Shown here piece by piece: positions 1 to 6,062 of a DNA stretch of 6,920 bases; the stretch's first letter is position 1, and every line of letters starts with the position of its first letter. Position numbers and translations under genes: made by a program. A model generated the notes under the pieces. The model saw only the letters and a list, made by a program, of their open reading frames with translations. It was not told the origin of the DNA and ran no database searches. The DNA is from Chloroflexota bacterium (GTDB taxonomy: Bacteria > Chloroflexota > Dehalococcoidia > Lucifugimonadales > Lucifugimonadaceae), in the NCBI GenBank assembly GCA_009837685.1, contig VXTA01000045.1:1-6920 (forward strand). Reading direction: 5' to 3'.

Positions 1-448
1 CGTCGGCGTCTAGCGTTGCCAAATGATGTTCGGGATTCACTATTTCAAACACGCTATGAGGTTTGATGTCTCCCGCGACGACTTCACCTTCGCCGGAAGC
101 GTAGAGCGTCAAGACTTTCTGGGTCGTCTCTGCGCGAGCTCGGATGCGAATGCCCTTGGCGTTGATAAGAAACTCGCCGATGCCCTCGCGCATGTGTGGC
201 ACGGAGCCGTATTCGTGTTGCTGTCCGACGATGCGTGCGGAGGTGATTGCCGTGCCCGGCATTGAGCCGAGGAGAACTCTCCTCAGGCCGTTGCCTAATG
301 TGGTGCCCCAGCCTCGCTCCAAACCTGCGATCTGGAACTTACCGTACGTTTCGGTGGATTCGACTACCTCGAGTTGAGGGACGTACTCTTCTGCTTCGTC
401 CGCGAATTGGACGGTGGTTGCGATTGGCGAGCGGATGCCGCTGATCAT
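1..448 (-). CDS. rpoA: DNA-directed RNA polymerase subunit alpha, N-terminal part (cut by window edge)
   Basis: The alpha subunit dimerises through its N-terminal domain and nucleates assembly of beta and beta' into RNA polymerase. About 149 codons are visible; the rest of the N-terminal domain, the linker and the C-terminal domain lie off the left edge. Residues 44-60 read ERGWGTTLGNGLRRVLL, the family's dimerisation motif (usual form ERGFGTTLGNALRRVLL), followed by SMPG at 62-65 and the conserved stretch QQHEYGSVPHMREGIGEF. Trp47 and Gly54 depart slightly from the common Phe and Ala. The ATG at 446-448 is chosen because it opens a standard-length N-terminus. It is preceded by GAGGA almost adjacent and by AAGGAGA about 12 bases upstream, inside the last codons of rpsD. 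Only 9 bases separate it from the rpsD stop, so the two are very likely co-transcribed and translationally linked, as in the classical alpha operon. Confidence 0.97.
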   Translation of the reverse strand, partial: MISGIRSPIATTVQFADEAEEYVPQLEVVESTETYGKFQIAGLERGWGTTLGNGLRRVLLGSMPGTAITSARIVGQQHEYGSVPHMREGIGEFLINAKGIRIRARAETTQKVLTLYASGEGEVVAGDIKPHSVFEIVNPEHHLATLDAD

Positions 449-457
449 ATTCCTCGT

Positions 458-1114
458 CTATCTCCTTGAGTAGTACTCAACGATCATTCTAGTGTCGATG
501 GTCGTGTCGATGTCATCCTCAGCAGGGACCGCGTCGATGGCCGCAGTCAAGTTGTCGGAGTCGACGGTGATCCAGTTGGTGGCTTGACGGCGTCGGCCAA
601 CGTTGTCGCTAGCAGCTTTGAAAAGACCGGAGCTTTTCGATTTTTCGCGCCATCCAACGACATCTCCGGGTTTCACGATGAACGATGGGATGTCGACCTT
701 TTTGCCGTTGACCACGATGTGACCATGATTGACGGTCTGACGGGCTTGCGGACGCGAGGTCGCAAACCCGGCTCGGTATACGACATTGTCAAGCCTGCGT
801 TCCAACAGTTTAAGGAGGTTGGAACCAGTGACACCTGTTTGTCGGGCGGCTTCGTCGAACACGCCTCTGAATTGTCTTTCATAGATGCCGTAGATATGTC
901 GAGCTTTTTGTTTCTGTTGAAGTTGGATGCCGTGATCCGAGAGGCGGCGGCGGCGGCGTTGGGCACCGGCGGGGCCGCCAGGAGCTCGGCGTCCGGAACT
1001 GTCGCGGGAACGATCGACAGCACACTTGGGCGTGTAGCAACGCTCGCCCTTCAAAAAGAGCTTTTCTCCCTGTGATTTGCATATCTTGCAAACCGGATTT
1101 GTGTTTCTTGCCAT
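458..1114 (-). CDS. rpsD: 30S ribosomal protein S4, zinc-binding (four-cysteine) type
   Basis: S4 is a primary 16S rRNA-binding protein that starts 30S body assembly; in E. coli and B. subtilis it also represses its own mRNA. The product is 218 residues. Cys9, Cys12, Cys26 and Cys31 form the zinc-knuckle pattern of C+ S4 proteins. The S4 RNA-binding domain spans about 104-165, with LERRLDNVVYRAGFATSRPQ at 104-123 and VNGKKV at 135-140. The C-terminus is VEYYSRR-like, as is typical. Residues 36-52 (SRDSSGRRAPGGPAGAQ) are longer than, and different from, the usual short RNxxPGxHG-type loop between the knuckle and the RRRRxLSDxGIQL segment. The ATG at 1112-1114 has AGGGA five bases upstream. Unlike its neighbours the gene has a long 205-base leader after rpsK, where self-regulation could act. 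Its last codons supply a Shine-Dalgarno-like AAGGAGA for rpoA. Confidence 0.97.
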   Translation of the reverse strand: MARNTNPVCKICKSQGEKLFLKGERCYTPKCAVDRSRDSSGRRAPGGPAGAQRRRRRLSDHGIQLQQKQKARHIYGIYERQFRGVFDEAARQTGVTGSNLLKLLERRLDNVVYRAGFATSRPQARQTVNHGHIVVNGKKVDIPSFIVKPGDVVGWREKSKSSGLFKAASDNVGRRRQATNWITVDSDNLTAAIDAVPAEDDIDTTIDTRMIVEYYSRR

Positions 1115-1319
1115 TACCGTCCCTGTTTTTCGTGGAGAGCCGAATGATGCTTAAGCGCGATGCCAACGGCGAACCGGCGATGTCCGGTTACACGCTAACC
1201 TCTTGATTCTAAATTCAGCCTTTACCTGCGATGATCGTTTTGACGCTAATCTGCAAGCAACCCCGACGTTTCTTGTGGTCGGCGTTCGCTACAACAGTGT
1301 TTTCGGATAACCAGCTGCC
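1115..1319 (-). other. rpsK-rpsD intergenic region, candidate rpsD leader with alternative hairpins
   Basis: This 205-base gap is the longest in the window; the other gaps are 68 bases or less. No open frame here resembles a gene. On the minus strand GGTTA (1200-1196) can pair with TAACC (1190-1186) around a 5-base loop. AACCGG (1189-1184) can pair with CCGGTT (1177-1172) around a 6-base loop. The two helices share AACC, so they cannot form together. Neither is followed by a T-run, so a simple intrinsic terminator is not supported. There is also a CCGAC/GTCGG inverted repeat at 1263-1267 and 1278-1282, and a TAGAAT hexamer (1206-1211) resembling a -10 box without a convincing -35. S4 is known to autoregulate in other bacteria, so a regulatory leader is plausible, but that is inference. 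Confidence 0.4.
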
Positions 1320-1703
1320 TTAGACGCGACGCCTCTTCGGTGGCCTGCATCCGTTATGCGGTATTGGAGTTTGATCGCTGATGGAGTTGACGCGGATACC
1401 AGCACCAGCGATAGCGCGGATGGCGGATTCGCGGCCATTGCCAGGGCCTTTAACCATCACGTCCACGGTGCGCATTCCGTGAGTGATCGCTGCTCGAGCA
1501 GCCGATTCACCAGCTCGTTGCGCCGCGAAAGCGGTCTTCTTGCGAGAACCGCGGAATCCCATTGCGCCAGAACTGCTTTGCGAAACCACGTCGCCGTTCG
1601 GATCGGTGAATGTGATCAAAGTGTTGTTGAAAGTCGCGATGATGTACACGCGACCTTGCGGCACGAATTTGCGCTCTCTGCTTCTTCGTCGAGTTCTCGG
1701 CAT
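1320..1703 (-). CDS. rpsK: 30S ribosomal protein S11
   Basis: S11 sits on the 30S platform next to S6 and S18 and contacts 16S rRNA near the E site. The product is 127 residues, the usual length. A basic start ([12 protein letters not shown]) is followed by [20 protein letters not shown] at 17-36. Then come [19 protein letters not shown] at 44-62, [14 protein letters not shown] at 84-97 and the invariant C-terminus [14 protein letters not shown] at 114-127. The ATG at 1701-1703 is the only start that keeps this N-terminus, because an in-frame TAG lies two codons upstream. Its best Shine-Dalgarno match, AGGAG, is about 14 bases away, longer than optimal. It follows rpsM by 58 bases and precedes the unusually long rpsK-rpsD gap. 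Confidence 0.98.
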   Translation of the reverse strand: MPRTRRRSRERKFVPQGRVYIIATFNNTLITFTDPNGDVVSQSSSGAMGFRGSRKKTAFAAQRAGESAARAAITHGMRTVDVMVKGPGNGRESAIRAIAGAGIRVNSISDQTPIPHNGCRPPKRRRV

Positions 1704-1761
1704 AGCCTAGATTGTTGCTCCTATTAACGTGGTGACGGCGACCAAACGGCCATCGATGGGT

Positions 1762-2145
1762 CTAGTGAGAAGGTGCCCGGCGCTTGCCAGCGACAGTCTG
1801 CCGACGTCCGCGCTTGGTGCGCGCGTTCGTCTTTGTTCGTTGGCCTCGCACCGGCAGTCCGCGCCGATGTCGTTGGCCTCGGTAGCTCTGGATATCTACC
1901 AATCGTCGGACATTCATTTGATTTTCGCGGCGAAGATCACCTTCGATCGCGATGCCCGCCCGGTCGATGCTGGTTCTGATGCTTGCCAAGTCCTCGTCGC
2001 TCAGGTCGCGCATCCGCCTGCTGGGTTCTATGCCTAGGTTCGCGGTTATGTCGGCCGCGCGTTGACGTCCGATGCCGTAGATCGATGTGAGACCGATAAC
2101 CACCCGAAGGTTGTCCGGGATATTTACTCCTGCGATGATTGCCAT
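1762..2145 (-). CDS. rpsM: 30S ribosomal protein S13
   Basis: S13 lies in the 30S head, forms bridges to the 50S subunit and touches the P-site tRNA through its basic C-terminal tail. The product is 127 residues. It opens with the typical [10 protein letters not shown], where I would expect a helix-two-turns-helix fold, with [11 protein letters not shown] at 20-30. The near-invariant block [20 protein letters not shown] occupies 88-107, and the tail ends KRRAPSH. The ATG at 2143-2145 has a strong GAGGAG seven bases upstream. In E. coli the leader before rpsM is the target of S4 repression. Here only 17 bases separate it from rpmJ, leaving no room for a comparable leader. Confidence 0.98.
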   Translation of the reverse strand: MAIIAGVNIPDNLRVVIGLTSIYGIGRQRAADITANLGIEPSRRMRDLSDEDLASIRTSIDRAGIAIEGDLRRENQMNVRRLVDIQSYRGQRHRRGLPVRGQRTKTNARTKRGRRQTVAGKRRAPSH

Positions 2146-2152
2146 TGCAATG

Positions 2153-2158
2153 CTCCTC
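2153..2158 (-). promoter_or_regulatory. Strong Shine-Dalgarno of rpsM
   Basis: The minus strand reads GAGGAG, seven bases before the rpsM ATG, inside the 17-base gap after the rpmJ stop. It fixes the rpsM start and is one of the best ribosome-binding matches in the window. Confidence 0.8.
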
Positions 2159-2162
2159 AGGT

Positions 2163-2279
2163 TTAACCTTGACGCTGTTTGAAGCGTGGGTTTTGCTTGT
2201 TGATGACGTACACACGCCCTTTGCGGCGCACGACGCGGCTGCCAGGTTGTTTCGCTTTTACGGAAGCTCTGACCTTCAT
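2163..2279 (-). CDS. rpmJ: 50S ribosomal protein L36, cysteine-free (C-) type
   Basis: L36 is the smallest protein of the large subunit and stabilises 23S rRNA near helices 89, 91 and 97. The 38-codon gene runs from the ATG at 2277-2279 to a TAA at 2163-2165. It starts MKVRASVK, has [12 protein letters not shown] at 16-27 and ends NPRFKQRQG, so the family is unmistakable. The usual zinc ligands (three Cys and one His, CxxC...C...H) are all replaced: positions 11, 14 and 27 are Gln, Ser and Asn, and the His position is Phe33. The C-terminal half matches the C- paralogue pattern with its extra residue (NKQNPRFK). The canonical start and operon position are those of the standard copy. GAGGT lies about six bases upstream of the ATG. 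It sits between infA (20 bases) and rpsM (17 bases), the conserved location. Confidence 0.95.
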   Translation of the reverse strand: MKVRASVKAKQPGSRVVRRKGRVYVINKQNPRFKQRQG

Positions 2280-2299
2280 TTCGTTACCTCGTTCGCGTT

Positions 2300-2518
2300 T
2301 TAGCGGAACCGATAGGTGATCCTGCCACGCGTCAAGTCGTATGGTGAGAGTTCCACCATGACGTTGTCGCCAGGCAAGATGCGGATGTAGTTCTTGCGGA
2401 TCCTCCCAGATGCGTGGGCGAGGACCACGTGGTCGTTAGGGAGTCGCACCCGGAAGTACGCGTTGGGGTGTGCTTCCGTAACGGTTCCCTGTACTTCTAT
2501 TGCTTCTTTTTTGGGCAT
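2300..2518 (-). CDS. infA: Translation initiation factor IF-1
   Basis: IF-1 binds the 30S A site during initiation and works with IF-2 and IF-3. From the ATG at 2516-2518 the product is 72 residues, the standard IF-1 length. It is a single S1-like OB-fold: [20 protein letters not shown] at 1-20, then [20 protein letters not shown] at 22-41, the conserved [20 protein letters not shown] at 41-60 and the C-terminal [12 protein letters not shown]. An in-frame TTG at 2546-2548 overlaps the map stop codon and would add 10 residues; I prefer the ATG because it gives the family's exact length and N-terminus. No good Shine-Dalgarno precedes the ATG (only a GGTG). The gene may therefore depend on translation arriving from map, whose stop is 26 bases upstream. 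Confidence 0.96.
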   Translation of the reverse strand: MPKKEAIEVQGTVTEAHPNAYFRVRLPNDHVVLAHASGRIRKNYIRILPGDNVMVELSPYDLTRGRITYRFR

Positions 2519-2544
2519 GTTTGCACCAATCCAGCGTGTTGGGA

Positions 2545-3342
2545 TCAACCGTTTCGGGCGGAGGTCAGGACCTCTGGCCCATCAGCGGTGATCGCCACAG
2601 TATGTTCAAAGTGCGCAGATAGCGAGCCGTCCGCGGTAACGACAGTCCATCCATCGTCGAGAACTTTGGTCTCCCAAGAACCCGACATTATCATCGGTTC
2701 GATAGCTATTGTCATACCTTCCATCAGCGAGGGACCAGTCGCTGCGTTGCCAAGGTTCGGCACCGGCGGCGCTTCGTGCAGCTCACGTCCGACGCCGTGT
2801 CCGACGTACTCGCGCACTAGTTCGAAACCAGCATCACGAACAAACTGCTCAACCGCGTTGGATATATCGCCAACTCGATTGTGCGGCACGCACTGCTCGA
2901 TGCCTTGCATCAAAGATTCTCGGCAAACATCGACCAGCCGTAACCGCTCGTCATCGGCATTATCGCCAGCGACGGCCGTCCGCGCGTGATCGCTATAGAA
3001 ACCGTCGACAATTGCACCGCAGTCGACGCTTACCAGATCACCATCGGACACTACTCGCTCGCCTGGGATGCCGTGGACGATCTCAGCATTGATCGAGATG
3101 CAGGCTACCGCAGGAAAACCGTAAAGGCCCAAAAACGCTGGTTTCGCTCCTTCGGCGCGAATGGTGCGACGAGCGATATCGTCAAGTTCAGCGGTAGTTA
3201 TTCCCGGCTCCAAAGCGTCGAACACAGCATCCAACGCCACCGCGACAACTTGGCCCGCGGATCGCATTGCATCGAGTTCGCGCTTGCTTTTGAGCGCGAT
3301 ACGGCGAGCCGTACCCTGGTTGCTCGTAATACTATCGTTCAA
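2545..3342 (-). CDS. map: Type I methionine aminopeptidase (TTG start)
   Basis: This enzyme removes the initiator methionine from nascent proteins using a dinuclear metal centre. The product is 265 residues. The five metal ligands of the pita-bread fold are all present: Asp107 ([10 protein letters not shown]), Asp118 (FYSDHA), His182 ([10 protein letters not shown]), Glu215 (TIAIEPM) and Glu246 (HFEHT). The supporting histidines are His90 (VHGIPG) and His189. The start is a TTG at 3340-3342: an in-frame stop lies three codons upstream, and the next ATG, at codon 26, falls inside the conserved region ([14 protein letters not shown]). The first 14 or so residues are thus a short extension beyond the usual start. 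A Shine-Dalgarno is weak at best. The gene lies 68 bases after adk, with a hairpin and a promoter-like sequence in the gap. Its TGA overlaps a TTG in frame with infA. Confidence 0.96.
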   Translation of the reverse strand: MNDSITSNQGTARRIALKSKRELDAMRSAGQVVAVALDAVFDALEPGITTAELDDIARRTIRAEGAKPAFLGLYGFPAVACISINAEIVHGIPGERVVSDGDLVSVDCGAIVDGFYSDHARTAVAGDNADDERLRLVDVCRESLMQGIEQCVPHNRVGDISNAVEQFVRDAGFELVREYVGHGVGRELHEAPPVPNLGNAATGPSLMEGMTIAIEPMIMSGSWETKVLDDGWTVVTADGSLSAHFEHTVAITADGPEVLTSARNG

Positions 3343-3360
3343 AACGCAACTTCAATCGCA

Positions 3361-3389
3361 ATTGTAACCGAACTGGCTCTTTTCGTCGG
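3361..3389 (-). promoter_or_regulatory. Weak candidate internal promoter upstream of map
   Basis: The minus strand carries TACAAT (3366-3361), one mismatch from the sigma-70-type -10 consensus. It is preceded after exactly 17 bases by CCGACG (3389-3384), which keeps only the GAC core of a -35 box. Transcription from here would give a very short leader to the map TTG. The -35 match is poor and the region overlaps a hairpin, so this could be chance. Confidence 0.22.
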
Positions 3390-3410
3390 ATCGCCACCGG
3401 GCAAAGAGCC
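3375..3410 (-). repeat. Inverted repeat (8-bp hairpin) directly after the adk stop codon
   Basis: On the minus strand GGCTCTTT (3410-3403) directly follows the adk TAG and pairs perfectly with AAAGAGCC (3382-3375) across a 20-base loop. The loop can form a small inner CGG/CCG helix. No run of T follows in the transcribed direction, so it is not a standard intrinsic terminator. An mRNA-processing site, a 3'-end stabiliser or a partial attenuator are alternatives. Confidence 0.5.
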
Positions 3411-3962
3411 CTACTTCAGAGTGCCTATCAGCCGTTCGCGGACCTCATCAATGGTTCCGAGCGCGTCGATTTGGATGACTCGGTCGCCGTCTCGGTAGTA
3501 GTCAACGACGGGCGCGGTTTCGCGATCGTATACATCCATGCGGTGCCTGATCGCTTCGGGTTCGTCGTCCACGCGTCCCTCGATATCGCGACGCTTTTCT
3601 AGTCGGTCTATCAGCTCATCTACATCGACGCTGAAGTAGATGACCTTGTCGAGTGAAACACCGATTCTGTACAACTGGTCATCAAGCGAAGCAGCTTGAG
3701 GCACTGTGCGCGGGAAGCCGTCGAGGATGACATTCTCGGTTCCTGCCAACCGCTCTTTGATCATGTCTATGACGGTCTCGTCTGGCACCAGATCACCTTT
3801 GTCGTAAAAGGTCTTGGCGAACTTGCCGAGCTCCGTGCCGCGACCCATTTCATCGCGGATCATATCGCCGGTGGATAGATGGACGTATCCGAGTTCGCTG
3901 GTCAACATCCCAGCTTGCGTGCCCTTGCCAGCACCGGGAGGTCCGAGAAATACGATCCGCAT
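3411..3962 (-). CDS. adk: Adenylate kinase, short-LID type
   Basis: Adenylate kinase catalyses ATP + AMP to 2 ADP and balances the cell's adenylate pool. From the ATG at 3960-3962 the product is 183 residues. The Walker A P-loop GPPGAGKGT lies at 7-15, the AMP-binding STGD at 30-33 with Arg36, and DGFPRT at 81-86. The LID region is RRDIEGRVDDEPEAIRHRMD at 124-143. The long LID insertion of about 27 residues (often with four zinc-binding Cys), which brings E. coli-like enzymes to about 214 residues, is absent, so this is the short variant. The start is set by a strong GAGGGG seven bases upstream and by MRIVFLGPPG being the usual N-terminus; a TTG eight codons earlier is not needed. It follows secY by 42 bases, the common secY-adk-map order. 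Confidence 0.97.
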   Translation of the reverse strand: MRIVFLGPPGAGKGTQAGMLTSELGYVHLSTGDMIRDEMGRGTELGKFAKTFYDKGDLVPDETVIDMIKERLAGTENVILDGFPRTVPQAASLDDQLYRIGVSLDKVIYFSVDVDELIDRLEKRRDIEGRVDDEPEAIRHRMDVYDRETAPVVDYYRDGDRVIQIDALGTIDEVRERLIGTLK

Positions 3963-3969
3963 TTCAATA

Positions 3970-3975
3970 CCCCTC
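3970..3975 (-). promoter_or_regulatory. Shine-Dalgarno that fixes the adk start
   Basis: The minus strand reads GAGGGG, followed by a seven-base spacer and the ATG at 3962-3960. This favours the 183-residue form over a start at the TTG at 3984-3986. Confidence 0.8.
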
Positions 3976-4004
3976 AGCCGTATCAACTTGCCGATCAGCG
4001 AACA

Positions 4005-5360
4005 TCACGACCTGACGAATCCCTCGTAGTTGCGCATCATCAACTGCGCTTCGAGTTGGCGCATCGTGTCAAGTGCGACGCCGACCATGATGATCATGCT
4101 CGTACTCTGGATGAGCGTAAGAGATGCCTCGAGGTTAGTTACAAGATTTGCAATCCACGGCGTGATGGCGATTACGCCGAGGAATATCGCACCACCCCAA
4201 GTGATGCGCAAAACTATTCGCATCAAATAGTCTCGCGTCGGTTGTCCCGGGCGTATTCCGGGGACGAACCCGCCATTTCTCTGGAGATTCTCCGCGAGGT
4301 TCTGCTGGTTGTGCACAACTAGCGCGTAGAAGAATGTGAAGCCTACAGTGAGAACGAAGATGAGCAGCCAGTATGGGTCGCTGGTGAAGGTAAGTGTCCG
4401 TGTAACCCAGGCCGCGGCTTGGGCGGTGAAGCTACTGCTACCGGGATCTGCGAGGTAGGTCGCGATAGTTGCGGGCAGCGTGACGATTGAGAATGCGAAG
4501 ATCAGCGGGATCATGCCAGCGGCGTTGACGCGTAACGGAATGAACGATGCGCCGGTCTGGCGATACATCTGACCACCGCGGAACACGCTTCGACCATACT
4601 GGACAGGGACTCGTCGCTGGGCTTCGTTGAAGATGACTACCACGAAGATGATGATCAGCATCATTGCGAGAAGCATTGAGACTTGGAATGCCTGATCTCT
4701 TAGCGCCCACATTTGGCCTGCGGTTTGTGGCAGGGATGCCACGATGCCTGCGAAAATGATCAGCGATATTCCGTTGCCGATGCCTTTTTCGGTTACGATC
4801 TCGCCCATCCATACCAAAAGCATCGTCGTGGCGGTCATGCAGAGGATGATGGTCACGGTGTTCATCGCCTCGTCACCGCCCAAGCCGATGCCGGTGATTG
4901 CACCTTGCAACTCGAGCGTGTTGAGAAGCGCCCAACCTTGAAGGATGGCCAACGGCACAGTGAGATAGTGGGTATACCGGTTGAGGGTTCGACGCCCGGC
5001 TTCTCCGCCTTCACGCGAAAGCTCACGGAGTTGGGGGATGACGGGAGTTAGCACCTGCAAAATAATCGAGGCGGTGATGTACGGGTAGACACCCATAGCC
5101 GCGATGCTGAGTTGGCTCAGCGCACCGCCGCTGAAGAGGTCCAAGACCCCGAACACCGGGTTGGCTTCAAAAGCCCGTTCGAGCAGCTCCAGATCAACAC
5201 CCGGGTTCGGGACATGCGCCAAGAACCGGAAGGCGACCAAGATGCCAAGCGTGAATAGGATTCGGAATCGGAGATCAGGGACGCGCCACGAATCGACAAC
5301 TGCGCGGAACAGCGCTGGCAGTGCGGATTGGCGTCCTGTTTGGGCCCCGGTGGTCTGCAT
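4005..5360 (-). CDS. secY: Protein translocase subunit SecY
   Basis: SecY forms the membrane pore of the Sec translocon, through which SecA or the ribosome drives secreted and membrane proteins. The product is 451 residues, with hydrophobic segments consistent with ten transmembrane helices. These fall roughly at 33-50, 83-108, 132-150, 166-188, 198-212, 226-246, 279-301, 331-350, 386-405 and 413-431. Family signatures include AHVPNPGVD at 48-56 before the plug region, GEIVTEKGIGNGISLIIFAG at 186-205 and QRRVPVQYGRS at 248-258. The cytosolic RNGGFVPGIRPGQPT lies at 361-375. Both the pore-facing helices and the SecA/ribosome-binding loops look complete. The N-terminus (VVDSWRVPDLRFRILFTLG) is of the kind I associate with Chloroflexota. 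The ATG at 5358-5360 lies 25 bases after the rplO stop and has no strong Shine-Dalgarno. It sits in the standard rplO-secY-adk context. Confidence 0.98.
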   Translation of the reverse strand: MQTTGAQTGRQSALPALFRAVVDSWRVPDLRFRILFTLGILVAFRFLAHVPNPGVDLELLERAFEANPVFGVLDLFSGGALSQLSIAAMGVYPYITASIILQVLTPVIPQLRELSREGGEAGRRTLNRYTHYLTVPLAILQGWALLNTLELQGAITGIGLGGDEAMNTVTIILCMTATTMLLVWMGEIVTEKGIGNGISLIIFAGIVASLPQTAGQMWALRDQAFQVSMLLAMMLIIIFVVVIFNEAQRRVPVQYGRSVFRGGQMYRQTGASFIPLRVNAAGMIPLIFAFSIVTLPATIATYLADPGSSSFTAQAAAWVTRTLTFTSDPYWLLIFVLTVGFTFFYALVVHNQQNLAENLQRNGGFVPGIRPGQPTRDYLMRIVLRITWGGAIFLGVIAITPWIANLVTNLEASLTLIQSTSMIIMVGVALDTMRQLEAQLMMRNYEGFVRS

Positions 5361-5385
5361 TTGTTAAGATACCGCTCGGTTCTGA

Positions 5386-5865
5386 CTATTCGTTCGAACC
5401 GTCTTCTTCGGCCGCGTCAGGTGCATCGAGGACCGTGACGCTACCGCCTGCCGCCTCGACCTTGGCACGCGCGCTAGCTGAGCAGGCATGTACTGAAATA
5501 TGGATGCTTTTCTCGATATCGCCATCTCCGAGGAGCTTGACTCGGGCGTCGGCGTGGCGAACCAGTCGAGTAGCCACGAGTTCGTCGGAGCCAATCTGTG
5601 CGCCCTCGTCGAACGCGTTTAAGCTACCCACATTCACTGGCGTATAGTCGACGCGGAAGTTGTTGGTGAAACCGCGCATGAATGGCAATCGTTTGACCAA
5701 GCGCAGTTGACCGCCCTCGAAGAGGAACGGAACCTTACCGGTTTGGAGTTGTCCTTTGCTGCCGCGACCCGAGTATGAACCGCGGTTGCTGCCATCGCCG
5801 CGACCGACGCGCTTTCGCTTGCGTCGAGAACCAGCGGCGGGTTTCAGTTGATGCAATCCTGGCAT
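5386..5865 (-). CDS. rplO: 50S ribosomal protein L15
   Basis: L15 is a large-subunit protein that binds 23S rRNA at a late stage of 50S assembly. The product is 159 residues, slightly longer than usual. The glycine- and arginine-rich N-terminal tail that threads into rRNA includes KPAAGSRRKRKRVGRGDGSN at 8-27 and SGRGSKGQ at 32-39. The conserved FEGGQLRLVKRLPFMRGFTN follows at 49-68, then YTPVNVGSLN at 74-83. The C-terminal fold ends with VEAAGGSVTVLD. A short acidic tail (DAPDAAEEDGSNE, 147-159) follows. The ATG at 5863-5865 lies 20 bases after the rpmD stop. The nearest purine-rich stretch, GAGGAA, overlaps that stop and is too far for an ideal Shine-Dalgarno, so coupling to rpmD is likely. 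Confidence 0.97.
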   Translation of the reverse strand: MPGLHQLKPAAGSRRKRKRVGRGDGSNRGSYSGRGSKGQLQTGKVPFLFEGGQLRLVKRLPFMRGFTNNFRVDYTPVNVGSLNAFDEGAQIGSDELVATRLVRHADARVKLLGDGDIEKSIHISVHACSASARAKVEAAGGSVTVLDAPDAAEEDGSNE

Positions 5866-5885
5866 TTCGCTAACTCGTCAGTTCC

Positions 5886-6062
5886 TCAGGCGACGATCTC
5901 GACTAGGTGAGAGACCTTCTTTACCATTCCGCGAATTTGCACCGTGTCACGTTGGGTTACGACGTGGTTGATGCGTTTCAGACCGAGCGCCTTCAAAGTG
6001 GCCCGGTGCTTTGGGATCGATCCGATCTCGCTGCGAACTTGTTTGATGCGTATCTCACTCAT
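5886..6062 (-). CDS. rpmD: 50S ribosomal protein L30
   Basis: L30 is a small large-subunit protein that contacts 23S rRNA; it is found in most but not all bacteria. The 58-residue product has the family's usual length and pattern: EIRIKQVRSEIGSIPKHRAT at 3-22, LKALGLKRINHVVTQRDT at 24-41 and RGMVKKVSHLVEIV at 44-57. The invariant elements are the short first strand with S-x-I-G, the L-G-L-x-R/K-I-N turn and the closing V-x-H-L-V. The ATG at 6060-6062 shares one base with the rpsE stop (TGATG), which favours translational coupling, since no clear Shine-Dalgarno is seen. It precedes rplO by 20 bases in the usual rpsE-rpmD-rplO order. Confidence 0.96.
   Translation of the reverse strand: MSEIRIKQVRSEIGSIPKHRATLKALGLKRINHVVTQRDTVQIRGMVKKVSHLVEIVA

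Noticed and set aside
584..1075. Long plus-strand open frame opposite rpsD
   Set aside because: It is antisense to a well-conserved S4 gene; its translation has no recognisable motif, and GC-rich codon use opposite a gene readily keeps such frames open.
1192..1249. Heptamer ACGCTAA occurring twice (1192-1198 and 1243-1249) in the rpsK-rpsD gap as a possible operator pair
   Set aside because: A 7-base direct repeat in 205 bases is weak, and the first copy is already part of the hairpin region; no dyad symmetry or known operator match.
1263..1282. CCGAC/GTCGG inverted repeat after rpsK as a terminator
   Set aside because: The stem is only 5 bp with a 10-base loop and no T-run follows on either strand.
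2414..3498. Two long plus-strand open frames opposite infA and map
   Set aside because: Both are antisense to genes with complete family motifs; the products are low-complexity with no known domain and no ribosome-binding site of note.
3411..3962. Adenylate kinase lacking the long LID insertion, as a possible truncation
   Set aside because: The short-LID variant is a known family form; all catalytic motifs and the C-terminal helix are present, so the gene is intact.
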